Shown here one piece after another: positions 6,637 through 12,529 of a stretch of DNA of 12,529 nucleotides (position 1 is the stretch's first letter; the number at the start of each line of letters is the position of its first letter). Under the pieces are notes generated by a model. That model made no database searches, was not told the DNA's origin, and saw only the letters and a list, made by a program, of their open reading frames with translations. The stretch comes from Acidobacteriota bacterium (GTDB lineage: Bacteria > Acidobacteriota > Terriglobia > Bryobacterales > JACQDG01), in the NCBI GenBank assembly GCA_016201185.1, contig JACQDG010000361.1:1-12529 (forward strand), in the 5' to 3' direction. Both the position numbers and the translations under genes were made by a program.

Positions 6637-7731
6637 CTAAGGAAGGCGCCGGTCTGCAATTTTCTCCGCGATCTTCCACGGCTGCGCGCCGGTGCGGTTG
6701 GCCAGAATAATCACGGTAAGCTGCTCCTCCGGAAATCGCTGGATCACATTCTCAAAGCCCACCGTCTCCCCGTTGTGGCGGTAGCGCAGTCGTCGCCCGC
6801 GGTACCGGTCGACGAACCATCCGAACCCGTACTCGGTCTTCGATCCGTCGTTCAAAGTCGCTGGGGTGACAGCCAGTTGCAAAATCGCGCGATCGACAAG
6901 CCTGTCGGAATACAGCGCCCGGTCCCACTTGTAGAGGTCCATTACGGACGTATAAATGCCTCCGTCTCCCAGGACGGCGCTCGTCAGGCTCTGATCGGTG
7001 CGCTTGAAACCGGCGCCTTCCAGCGTATAGCCGTAAGCCCGGTTGGAGACCTCCGAAATCCCCTTTTCATAGGCCACGGTGTCGTCCATCCCCAAGGGTT
7101 GAAAGATCCTTTCCTTCAGGAACCGGGCGAACGGCCTGCCCGAGGCGGTCTCCACCACCAGGGCGAGCGTTGCATATCCCGTGTTGCTGTACTTGAATCG
7201 AGAACCCGGCTCGAAGTAAGTGGCGCCCTTGGCCTTCACCAGCTCCAGCGCGTCCCGGTCCTTGAGCTGCTCCTTCTGGCCCTCAGGTATCAGGTCTTCA
7301 TAGTCCCAGAGGCCGGAGGTGTGGTTCAGCAGGTGGCGAATCCGGATTCGGGACCCGTACGCCGGAAAACCGGGCAGCGCGTCCGTCAGCCGGTCGTCAA
7401 AATGCAGCTTGCCGTCTTTGGCCAGCATCATGACGGCCATGGCGGTGAATTGCTTGGTCAGGGAAGCAAGCCTGTAGTTGGTGCGCGTGCTCGCCCGCGT
7501 ATGCTCCTCCAGGTTGGCGAAGCCATAAGCGCGGGCGTAAACGATCAGGGCCTTCCGAATGACGATGACGCTGGCCCCGGGAACATCCGGCCGGTTGTAG
7601 TCCACAAAAAGGGCATCTATCGCCGGGTTGCCGCCCCCCTCCGAGGACCGCACGCCGCTGCAGCTTATCTGGGCGCACAAGGCAAGACCGCACAGAAGAC
7701 CCGTCAATGTTCCGGATGTCACGCGGCTCAT
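6637..7731 (-). CDS. Exported serine hydrolase of the beta-lactamase class C/penicillin-binding protein-like family
   Basis: 364 residues from the ATG at 7731. The serine beta-lactamase-like fold is shown by its three active-site motifs: SLTK at 90-93 (SxxK, nucleophile Ser90), YSN at 181-183 (YxN) and HNG at 319-321 (the KTG-box equivalent). LLNHTSGLWDY at 134-144 is also typical of this family. The N-terminus (TSGTLTGLLCGLALCAQISC) is a signal sequence. A cysteine at 24 might be lipidated, but the lipobox is poor. Relatives include esterases, D-aminopeptidases and carboxypeptidases, so true beta-lactam hydrolysis should not be assumed; about 364 residues fits the esterase/EstB-like group. 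A frame continues upstream to 8040 but would overlap the divergent methyltransferase gene, so it is rejected. No good ribosome binding site precedes 7731; an in-frame ATG at 7755 is the alternative, also without one. Confidence 0.9.
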   Translation of the reverse strand: MSRVTSGTLTGLLCGLALCAQISCSGVRSSEGGGNPAIDALFVDYNRPDVPGASVIVIRKALIVYARAYGFANLEEHTRASTRTNYRLASLTKQFTAMAVMMLAKDGKLHFDDRLTDALPGFPAYGSRIRIRHLLNHTSGLWDYEDLIPEGQKEQLKDRDALELVKAKGATYFEPGSRFKYSNTGYATLALVVETASGRPFARFLKERIFQPLGMDDTVAYEKGISEVSNRAYGYTLEGAGFKRTDQSLTSAVLGDGGIYTSVMDLYKWDRALYSDRLVDRAILQLAVTPATLNDGSKTEYGFGWFVDRYRGRRLRYRHNGETVGFENVIQRFPEEQLTVIILANRTGAQPWKIAEKIADRRLP

Positions 7732-7802
7732 TGTAGCAGCCGCCACTGGCCCCATCGCGGCGGACGGGCCGCATGGTTTATCATGTGGACCGGAGGCAAC
7801 GA
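7732..7802. promoter_or_regulatory. Divergent promoter region between hydrolase and methyltransferase genes
   Basis: 71 bases separate two outward-facing starts, so promoters for both genes should lie here or slightly inside the genes. TATCAT at 7779-7784 is a fair -10 for the plus-strand pair but has no good -35. On the minus strand TGCTACAAT, an extended -10-like sequence, overlaps the hydrolase ATG itself, which is an odd place. None of this is strong. Confidence 0.3.
7792..7796 (+). promoter_or_regulatory. Ribosome binding site of the methyltransferase gene
   Basis: GGAGG lies six bases before the ATG at 7803. It selects this start over the in-frame ATG at 7773, which has no such sequence. 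Confidence 0.8.
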
Positions 7803-8633
7803 ATGAGCCCCCTGACCCCGCAGGAACAAAGCGTTGCCCGCTACTACGACGGCTCCATCTTCGAGGCCGAGCTGATCCGCCTGCCGGATGATTTTCCGGT
7901 TGAGCTAGCCATGACCAGCCGATATCTCGAAAGGTGGATTCCCGCCGGCTCGATCGTCGCGGAGGTCGGCGTGGGCGGCGGGCATTACACCCGGCTCCTG
8001 GCCTCTCGGGACTGCCGGCTTCACCTTGTGGATATCTCACAGCGACTTCTCGATGCGGTCGCTACGAAGCTCGATGCCGCCGGCCTTGCGCAGCAGATTT
8101 TCGGCACTCACTGTGCCTCCGCCACTCGCCTCGATCCTCTCGAATCAAACACCTTCGACGCCGTGTTGTTCCTCGGCCCGCTCTATCACCTCGGACGGTT
8201 GGAAGAACGGCAGCAGGCCGTAGCCGAAGCGGCTCGGATTCTCAAGGCCGGCGGGCTGCTTTTTGCCGCCGGAATCAACCGGCTCACCTACCTCCGCGAT
8301 TTGTTCCGCGATTCCCCAGACCAGGCCGTGCCACGGCGGGACTTCCACGCGCGGTTTCTCCAAGACGGGCTGTTAGATCCCACGCATGCCCCGCCCATAG
8401 GTTTTGCACACCTGACGTCCGTCAAGGCATTCCGGGGCTTGTTCGAGCCGCTGTTCGAGCAGTCCGTCCTGCTGGCCGTGGAATCATTTGTCGGCGGCGC
8501 ATCACAACAGAAGTTCAAAGAGCTGCCGCCCGAGGACCAATCCGCCTGGTTGGACCTGATCGAGCGGACGGCGAGCTTTCCCGAGGCGTTCGGCATTGCG
8601 GATCATTACATGTACATCGGAAGAAAGAAATAG
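7803..8633 (+). CDS. Class I SAM-dependent methyltransferase
   Basis: 276 residues. Motif I of the Rossmann-like fold is VAEVGVGGGHYTRLL at 52-66 (glycine-rich SAM loop). LHLVDIS at 74-80 supplies the acidic residue (Asp77) that binds the SAM ribose. FDAVLFLGPLYHL at 118-130 is motif IV, and AARILKAGGLLFAAG at 143-157 is the motif V/VI strand typical of Methyltransf_11/25 proteins. No signal peptide, so it is cytoplasmic. The substrate cannot be read from the sequence; the FLGPLYHL form of motif IV is common in small-molecule methyltransferases of unknown target. It is followed after nine bases by the amidohydrolase gene, whose ribosome binding site overlaps this stop codon, so the two are co-transcribed, but no shared pathway is obvious. 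Confidence 0.92.
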   Translation: MSPLTPQEQSVARYYDGSIFEAELIRLPDDFPVELAMTSRYLERWIPAGSIVAEVGVGGGHYTRLLASRDCRLHLVDISQRLLDAVATKLDAAGLAQQIFGTHCASATRLDPLESNTFDAVLFLGPLYHLGRLEERQQAVAEAARILKAGGLLFAAGINRLTYLRDLFRDSPDQAVPRRDFHARFLQDGLLDPTHAPPIGFAHLTSVKAFRGLFEPLFEQSVLLAVESFVGGASQQKFKELPPEDQSAWLDLIERTASFPEAFGIADHYMYIGRKK

Positions 8634-8637
8634 GAGG
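8632..8637 (+). promoter_or_regulatory. Ribosome binding site of the amidohydrolase gene, overlapping the methyltransferase stop
   Basis: AGGAGG overlaps the TAG stop at 8631-8633 and lies five bases before the ATG at 8643. It fixes the start and shows tight coupling of the two genes. Confidence 0.85.
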
Positions 8638-8642
8638 CCATT

Positions 8643-10253
8643 ATGTCCCTTGACTCCCGGCGCAACTTTCTCCGCTCCATCGGCGCTTTCGCTCTCGCGC
8701 CCCTCTCCCGCACCGAGCCCGAGATGGTCCTTTACAACGCCGGCGTTCTGACCATGGACCCTCAGCAGCCTCGCGCTCAGGCGGTCGCCATCTCCGGGGG
8801 CCGCTTTCTCGCCGTGGGAACGAACGACGAAATCCGGCCCCTGGCCACGGCCCGCACCCGCAGTGTGGACCTCGAGGGCAAGACGGTTGTCCCCGGCTTT
8901 ATCGATGCTCATTGCCATGTCGCGTCCTCCGGTCGGCGTCACCTGCGCGAGGTGGATTGCGACCTCCGCTCGATCGCCGAGATCCAGGCCGCCCTCCTCA
9001 AGCGCGCCTCGGAAACGCCACGCGGATCGTGGGTGCTCGGCTTCAAGTACGACGACACGAAGACAGCCGAGGGCCGGCGCCTGACGCGCCAGGACTTGGA
9101 CGCTGCCGCCCCCGACCACCCGGTCTTCGTCGAGCACCGCGGCGGCCATACCGCCTATGTCAACTCCCTCGCCATCAGGATTGCCGAAGTGGATGAAAAG
9201 GTCCCTGACCCGCCGGGCGGAAAATTCGATCGCGATTCCTCCGGCCGGCTCACCGGCGGCTTGCGCGAGCGCGCCACCGGGCCCTTCCGCAAAGCCATCC
9301 CCTCCAGATACACCCGCGACGACTGCCGCGAAGGAGTCAAGCTGATCTCCCGCATGATGACCCGCACCGGTGTCACCTCAGTCCACGATGCTTATGGCAG
9401 CCCCGAGGATCTCCGCGCCTACCAGGATGCGCGCGAGGCGGGGGAGCTGGGCCTGCGCGTCTACTGCCTCATCGGCTTCATGCACATCGACCGCCTGATC
9501 TCCGCCGGGGTGCGCACTGGCCTGGGCGACGAGTGGGTCCGCGTGGGCCCCATGAAGATGACCTGCGACGGCTCCATTTCCGAGCGCACAGCGAGGCTTT
9601 CCCAGCCTTACATCGGCCGCCCTGACGACTACGGCATCCTGGTGATGGACGAGCCCGAGCTTTACCGTTACGGCCGCCAGGCCCACGAAGCCGGCTGGCA
9701 AATCGGCATCCACGCCAACGGCGACGTGGCCATCGACCTGGTCCTGCGCCTCTACGAGCGGCTCCAGCGGGAACTCCCCCGCCGCGACCCGCGCTTTCGC
9801 ATCGAGCATTGCACCCTCATCAACGACTCGATCCTCGGCCGCATGCGCGCCCTGGGCGTCATCCCCACCCCGTTCTCCACCTATGTTTACTACCATGGCG
9901 AGAAAATGCGCGAGTACGGCGCGGAAAGGCTCCACTCCATGTTCGCTCTGCGCAGCTTTCTCGACGCTGGCATCCGTCCTACCCAGGCCTCCGATTACCC
10001 GCCCGGGCCCTTCGAGCCGATGATGGCCCTCCAATCCGAGGTCACCCGCACGGACACCAAGGGAAACCTCTGGGGCCCGCGGCAGCGCATCACCGTCGAG
10101 GAGGCGATTCGCGTCGGCACCCTCCACGGGGCTTACGCTTCGTTTGAAGAGAACCAAAAAGGCTCGATCACGGAGGGCAAGCTGGCCGACCTGGTAGTGC
10201 TGGGCCGCGACCCCCTGGCGGGCAGCCGTCAGGCGTCGCCGTCTACGCAGTGA
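8643..10253 (+). CDS. YtcJ-like amidohydrolase (Amidohydro_3), Tat-exported, C-terminus apparently truncated
   Basis: 536 residues. The N-terminus is a twin-arginine signal (SRRNFLRSIGAFALAP, Arg6-Arg7). The rest is a metal-dependent hydrolase of the Amidohydro_3/YtcJ group: a beta-sandwich strand MVLYNAGVLTMD, the first metal site DAHCHV (His90, His92), the family's KMTCDGSISERTA (Lys305), IGIHANGD (His357), IEHC (His389) and the catalytic Asp in QASDYPPG (Asp451). Members hydrolyse amide or related C-N bonds; the substrate is unknown. GKLADLVVLGRDPL at 512-525 is the usual lead-in to the last beta strands (normally about 25-35 more residues ending in VVGGRVVY or similar). Here it is replaced by an unrelated 11-residue tail (AGSRQASPSTQ), and the stop overlaps the next frame. 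I read this as a 3' truncation. The catalytic core is complete; stability of the sandwich domain is doubtful. Confidence 0.9.
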   Translation: MSLDSRRNFLRSIGAFALAPLSRTEPEMVLYNAGVLTMDPQQPRAQAVAISGGRFLAVGTNDEIRPLATARTRSVDLEGKTVVPGFIDAHCHVASSGRRHLREVDCDLRSIAEIQAALLKRASETPRGSWVLGFKYDDTKTAEGRRLTRQDLDAAAPDHPVFVEHRGGHTAYVNSLAIRIAEVDEKVPDPPGGKFDRDSSGRLTGGLRERATGPFRKAIPSRYTRDDCREGVKLISRMMTRTGVTSVHDAYGSPEDLRAYQDAREAGELGLRVYCLIGFMHIDRLISAGVRTGLGDEWVRVGPMKMTCDGSISERTARLSQPYIGRPDDYGILVMDEPELYRYGRQAHEAGWQIGIHANGDVAIDLVLRLYERLQRELPRRDPRFRIEHCTLINDSILGRMRALGVIPTPFSTYVYYHGEKMREYGAERLHSMFALRSFLDAGIRPTQASDYPPGPFEPMMALQSEVTRTDTKGNLWGPRQRITVEEAIRVGTLHGAYASFEENQKGSITEGKLADLVVLGRDPLAGSRQASPSTQ

Positions 10254-12025
10254 CGAATTCAGCCAGTTATATGCCCTCCGAGCCGGCCAAGTTCGGCATC
10301 GCTCAGGGTTCGTTGTTTGTCGTCTTCGGCTTGAACCTCGGACCCACCCAGCTCCAGCAGAGCAGCTCGTTCCCGCTGCCGTTGCGTCTTGGGGGCTCGT
10401 CCGTGCGAGTGGAAGTGGAGGGGGCGCAGCTTGACGCGATCATGATTTACACGTCGGCGATTCAACTGGCGGCGCTGCTTCCATCGAACACACCAACCGG
10501 AAACGGGACCCTCACGGTTACCTATAACGGCATCGTCAGCAATCCGGCGCCGATCAAGGTCGTCCCAAGCGCCTTTGGCATTTACACTATCGCCCAAAAC
10601 GGCAGAGGACCGGGGGTTGTAACCAACCCGAGCTATCAGGTGAACAGCGCGAGCTTCTCCGCCAACCCGGGCGAGACTCTGATCATCTGGGGAACGGGCC
10701 TGGGGCCTGTCAGCGGGGACGAGGGTGCCGGCCCCCTGCCCGGAAGCCTCGGGACCGACACACAAGTATTTGTCGGTGCGAAGTCCGCTAGGGTCGAGTA
10801 TGCTGGTCGTTCCGGCTGTTGCGCCGGGCTGGACCAAATCGCTTTCGATGTGCCGCCCGGTGTTGAAGGATGCTTTGTCCCGCTGGCGGTGCGCACCGGA
10901 GGGGTGGTGAGCAACTTCCCTTCGCTGTCCATCGCTCCTCAAGGGCGCCAGTGCGCGGAGCCGGCGGGTGTTCCCGTCACCGCGATGACGAAAGCCGCGG
11001 CCGGCGGGAACCTCCGGGTCGGTGCGATCGCGCTCGGGCAGAACGATCTTATCGGAGCAGTTGAGTCCAGCATTGGCTTGAAAGAGACCAGCGCGCCGCT
11101 CTTGACGGCTCTCGATCTCATGCTTTGGCCTGGCAGGACCACCGCGCCGGCGACTCAGCAGAGCTCCAAGGAGCTGCGGGAGCGCGCCCGCCAGGCGATA
11201 CAACACTATAAGCAAGATCGCCGGCAGGGAAAACCGGTGCGCCTGAATCGCCAGAGTGTCCAGCGAATTCTGGCGGCGCCGGCGGAGGAAAGTGTCACAG
11301 CCGGTTTTTCCAGCCTCCGGAACATCTCGCCTTTACTATCGCATTTGATTTCCACTGTCTCCGCCGTGGGGGCCTGTTCCGTTCTGACGTGCGGGAACTT
11401 GGATTGCGGCCTCGGCTCAGCGATTCCTTTGACGCCCGGAAACCGGGGCTTTGGCTCGGCGCTGGATGCGGGCCCGGGGTTGACGCTCTCGGGACCGTCA
11501 GGGCCGCTAGCGGTTCCCAAGGTCGCCTCCGGGAAGTACGGCGCCACCTTCCCCGCCATTGGTCCGCCAGGCCAATTGCCGCCGGCGGACTATTCCGTTG
11601 CAGGTCCGGGTGGCGCCGATGTGGGTACCTTTTCAGCTCACCTCACGGTCGGCGCGCCGCTGAGCTGGACCAACAAGGATGCGATCAGCCTGGTAGACCG
11701 GAGCCAGGATCTGACGGTCACCTGGAATCGAGAGCGGGTCACCGGATATGTGGTTGTCGGCGGGCTGTTCTCCAGCCCTGTTTCCGGGGCCCTCGAAATC
11801 TTCATTTGTGGCGAGAGGAGCGCCACGGGAAGTGTTACCATTCCGTCCTTCGTGCTGTCGGCTTTGCCTGTGGACCACAGCCTCAGCCCGTCAGCACCGG
11901 TGCTGGCTAAGGGGTACCTGTTTCTGGCCGTTCACCCGCTGGCGAACACCTTCACCGCGCCGGGCCTCGACCTCGGTTACTTCAGCGACTTCTCGCTGGA
12001 TATGAAACGCCTGCTGTACCAGTAG
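10250..12025 (+). CDS. TIGR03437-type Solibacter secreted protein, 5' end apparently missing
   Basis: 591 residues from a GTG at 10250. Residues 1-230 match the TIGR03437 domain: VTNSASYMPSEP (the valine is the GTG codon), IAQGSLFVVFGLNLGP, NGTLTVTYNGIVSNPAPIKV, LIIWGTGLGPV and CCAGLDQIAFDVP. A linker at about 240-350 includes a charged helix (SSKELRERARQAIQHYKQDRR). Residues about 395-591 resemble a beta-rich C-terminal region I recall from Bryobacterales secreted proteins (LSWTNKDAISLVDRSQDLTV, SVTIPSFVLSALP). Such proteins normally carry a signal peptide just before the VTNSASY-like motif. None is present, and the in-frame bases upstream read GGQPSGVAVYAV and then merge into the end of the amidohydrolase gene. 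No ribosome binding site precedes the GTG; expression would need coupling through the GTGA overlap. ATG at 10271 is another possible start. It may be a 5'-truncated pseudogene whose remaining frame is intact. Confidence 0.75.
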   Translation: MTNSASYMPSEPAKFGIAQGSLFVVFGLNLGPTQLQQSSSFPLPLRLGGSSVRVEVEGAQLDAIMIYTSAIQLAALLPSNTPTGNGTLTVTYNGIVSNPAPIKVVPSAFGIYTIAQNGRGPGVVTNPSYQVNSASFSANPGETLIIWGTGLGPVSGDEGAGPLPGSLGTDTQVFVGAKSARVEYAGRSGCCAGLDQIAFDVPPGVEGCFVPLAVRTGGVVSNFPSLSIAPQGRQCAEPAGVPVTAMTKAAAGGNLRVGAIALGQNDLIGAVESSIGLKETSAPLLTALDLMLWPGRTTAPATQQSSKELRERARQAIQHYKQDRRQGKPVRLNRQSVQRILAAPAEESVTAGFSSLRNISPLLSHLISTVSAVGACSVLTCGNLDCGLGSAIPLTPGNRGFGSALDAGPGLTLSGPSGPLAVPKVASGKYGATFPAIGPPGQLPPADYSVAGPGGADVGTFSAHLTVGAPLSWTNKDAISLVDRSQDLTVTWNRERVTGYVVVGGLFSSPVSGALEIFICGERSATGSVTIPSFVLSALPVDHSLSPSAPVLAKGYLFLAVHPLANTFTAPGLDLGYFSDFSLDMKRLLYQ

Positions 12026-12041
12026 TGAAATCCAGGGGATG

Positions 12042-12143
12042 GGGGATCTGGAGAGAGATTCGAACTCTCGGCCGCCCGTGAATCACCTAGCTTACTGGTC
12101 TTTCATCTCGCCTGAGCGCAAGACCAGCGGGCCGGAAATCCCC
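12042..12143 (-). ncRNA. Candidate tRNA-like structured RNA or decayed tRNA
   Basis: On the minus strand 5' to 3': GGGGATTT (12143-12136) can pair over eight positions, one U-G, with AGATCCCC (12049-12042). Directly inside, CCGGCCCG (12135-12128) pairs with CGGGCGG (12078-12072) with one bulge. Adjacent to that, CTGGTCTT (12127-12120) pairs perfectly with AAGACCAG (12102-12095) around a 17-base loop. Then comes GAGAG-TTCGAAT-CTCTC (12069-12053), a perfect five-pair T-arm with the canonical T-loop. This gives acceptor-like, T-arm and anticodon-like helices. There is no D-arm, the anticodon loop is far too large, and three extra bases sit between T-arm and acceptor. It is not a canonical tRNA. 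The opposite strand loses the wobble pair and the T-loop. Real RNA status is inferred only from foldability and the T-loop. Confidence 0.4.
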
Positions 12144-12173
12144 AAGAAAACGCTTGCATCCACGCCGACCCTG

Positions 12174-12195
12174 CGTTAAGGTAAAAAACTTAACG
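12174..12195 (+). promoter_or_regulatory. AT-rich hairpin abutting the start codon of the last gene
   Basis: CGTTAAG (12174-12180) and CTTAACG (12189-12195) form a perfect seven-pair inverted repeat around the loop GTAAAAAA. The last base is the G of the GTG start codon. The only Shine-Dalgarno-like bases, AAGG at 12178-12181, lie in the left arm. In RNA it could mask translation initiation; in DNA it could be an operator. Confidence 0.4.
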
Positions 12196-12515
12196 TGAAC
12201 ACCGGCCCGAAGGTGTTGTCCACCGCTGTCACGCGGCCGCCAGGCCACGCTCTTATGGCCTGGATGACGGTGTTTCAATTCCTCGATATCGTCACCACCA
12301 TCCTCGGCTTGAGCGTCGGCTACCAGGAATTGAACCCCGTTGTCTTCTCGATGATCCGCTTGGACGGGCTGCGAGGCCTGCTGCTTTCCAAAGTTCTGGC
12401 CCTGGCTTTCGCCGGCTACTTTCTTTACAGCGGCCGGGTGCTGCTATTGCGGCGGGTCACCGTTCTGATGGCCTTGCTGGTGAGCTGGAACCTGTTTTGG
12501 TTGGTGGCTCACTGA
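12195..12515 (+). CDS. Small membrane protein, DUF5658-like
   Basis: 106 residues from a GTG. Three hydrophobic segments are visible: about 24-42 (MTVFQFLDIVTTILGLSVG), 59-79 (GLLLSKVLALAFAGYFLYSG) and 86-104 (RVTVLMALLVSWNLFWLVA). The pattern FLDIVTTILGLSVGYQELNP resembles DUF5658, a family of small membrane proteins with a conserved Asp-x-x-Thr in helix 1 and an ELNP-like motif before helix 2. Function is unknown. The start is not certain: the GTG at 12195 has a weak AAGG 13 bases upstream inside a hairpin, while ATG at 12255 (MAWMTVFQF) would begin right before the first helix but also lacks a good ribosome binding site. The gene stands alone at the end of the window and ends in TGA at 12513-12515. 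Confidence 0.7.
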   Translation: MNTGPKVLSTAVTRPPGHALMAWMTVFQFLDIVTTILGLSVGYQELNPVVFSMIRLDGLRGLLLSKVLALAFAGYFLYSGRVLLLRRVTVLMALLVSWNLFWLVAH

Positions 12516-12529
12516 CCCTCAACGCGCGC

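Noticed and set aside
7732..8040. N-terminal extension of the beta-lactamase-like protein
   Set aside because: It runs antisense into the methyltransferase gene, is Arg/Pro-rich with no family match, and would bury the signal peptide.
9378..10157. Minus-strand frame of 259 codons opposite the amidohydrolase gene
   Set aside because: Antisense to conserved catalytic motifs of a clear family. The open frame follows from strong C preference at third codon positions.
12042..12143. Calling this a normal tRNA or tmRNA gene
   Set aside because: The T-arm is perfect, but the D-arm is missing, the anticodon-like loop has 17 bases, and the acceptor and T-arm do not stack contiguously. No tmRNA tag frame or pseudoknots are visible.
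1..12529. CRISPR array, prophage, toxin-antitoxin pair or defence system
   Set aside because: No regularly spaced repeats, phage genes, small toxin-like pairs or defence-protein motifs were found. The genes are housekeeping or envelope types.

Overview
The window looks like chromosomal DNA from an Acidobacteriota member close to Solibacter/Bryobacter (Bryobacterales). Three things point there: a secreted protein with a TIGR03437-type domain (the 'Solibacter' domain), a PSCyt1/DUF1549/DUF1553 gene paired with a DUF1501 gene, and high GC with strong AGGAGG-type ribosome binding sites. This assignment comes from family knowledge, not from a database search. I see no integrase, transposase, CRISPR array, rRNA gene or canonical tRNA.

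Layout. 1-212: no gene seen. 213-1187 (+): a DUF523-DUF1722 fusion (TudS-like Fe-S desulfidase module plus YbgA-like module). It converges, six bases apart, on a minus-strand operon at 1194-5886. That operon encodes a very large cytochrome-c-like PSCyt1/DUF1549/DUF1553 protein followed by a Tat-exported DUF1501 protein, whose Shine-Dalgarno sequence overlaps the stop codon of the first gene. A 13-bp inverted repeat lies just before the operon's start codon. 6119-6409 (+): a 96-residue protein with three membrane segments, with a promoter-like sequence and a clear ribosome binding site. 6410-6636: a hairpin-rich gap between convergent genes. 6637-7731 (-): an exported serine beta-lactamase-like hydrolase. 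It is divergent from a tight plus-strand pair at 7803-10253, a class I SAM methyltransferase and a Tat-exported YtcJ-like amidohydrolase. 10250-12025 (+): the TIGR03437 protein. 12026-12194: non-coding, with a tRNA-like fold on the minus strand and a hairpin at the next start codon. 12195-12515 (+): a small DUF5658-like membrane protein.

Two places stand out. First, at about 10215-10230 the amidohydrolase loses its normal C-terminal tail exactly where the TIGR03437 protein lacks its expected signal peptide. The two frames overlap as GTGA. This looks like a deletion junction, or an assembly misjoin, that fused two formerly separate genes. Second, 12042-12143 on the minus strand can fold into a closing acceptor-like helix, a textbook T-arm (loop TTCGAAT) and two stacked helices. 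It has no D-arm and does not make a normal tRNA, so it is either a decayed tRNA or an unusual tRNA-like RNA.

Functionally the window is a patchwork of small transcription units, mostly for envelope or exported proteins (two Tat substrates, a secreted hydrolase, a Solibacter-type secreted protein, a cytochrome-like protein, two small membrane proteins). It is not one visible pathway. The only clear functional pairing is DUF1549/DUF1553 with DUF1501, whose biochemical role is not established.
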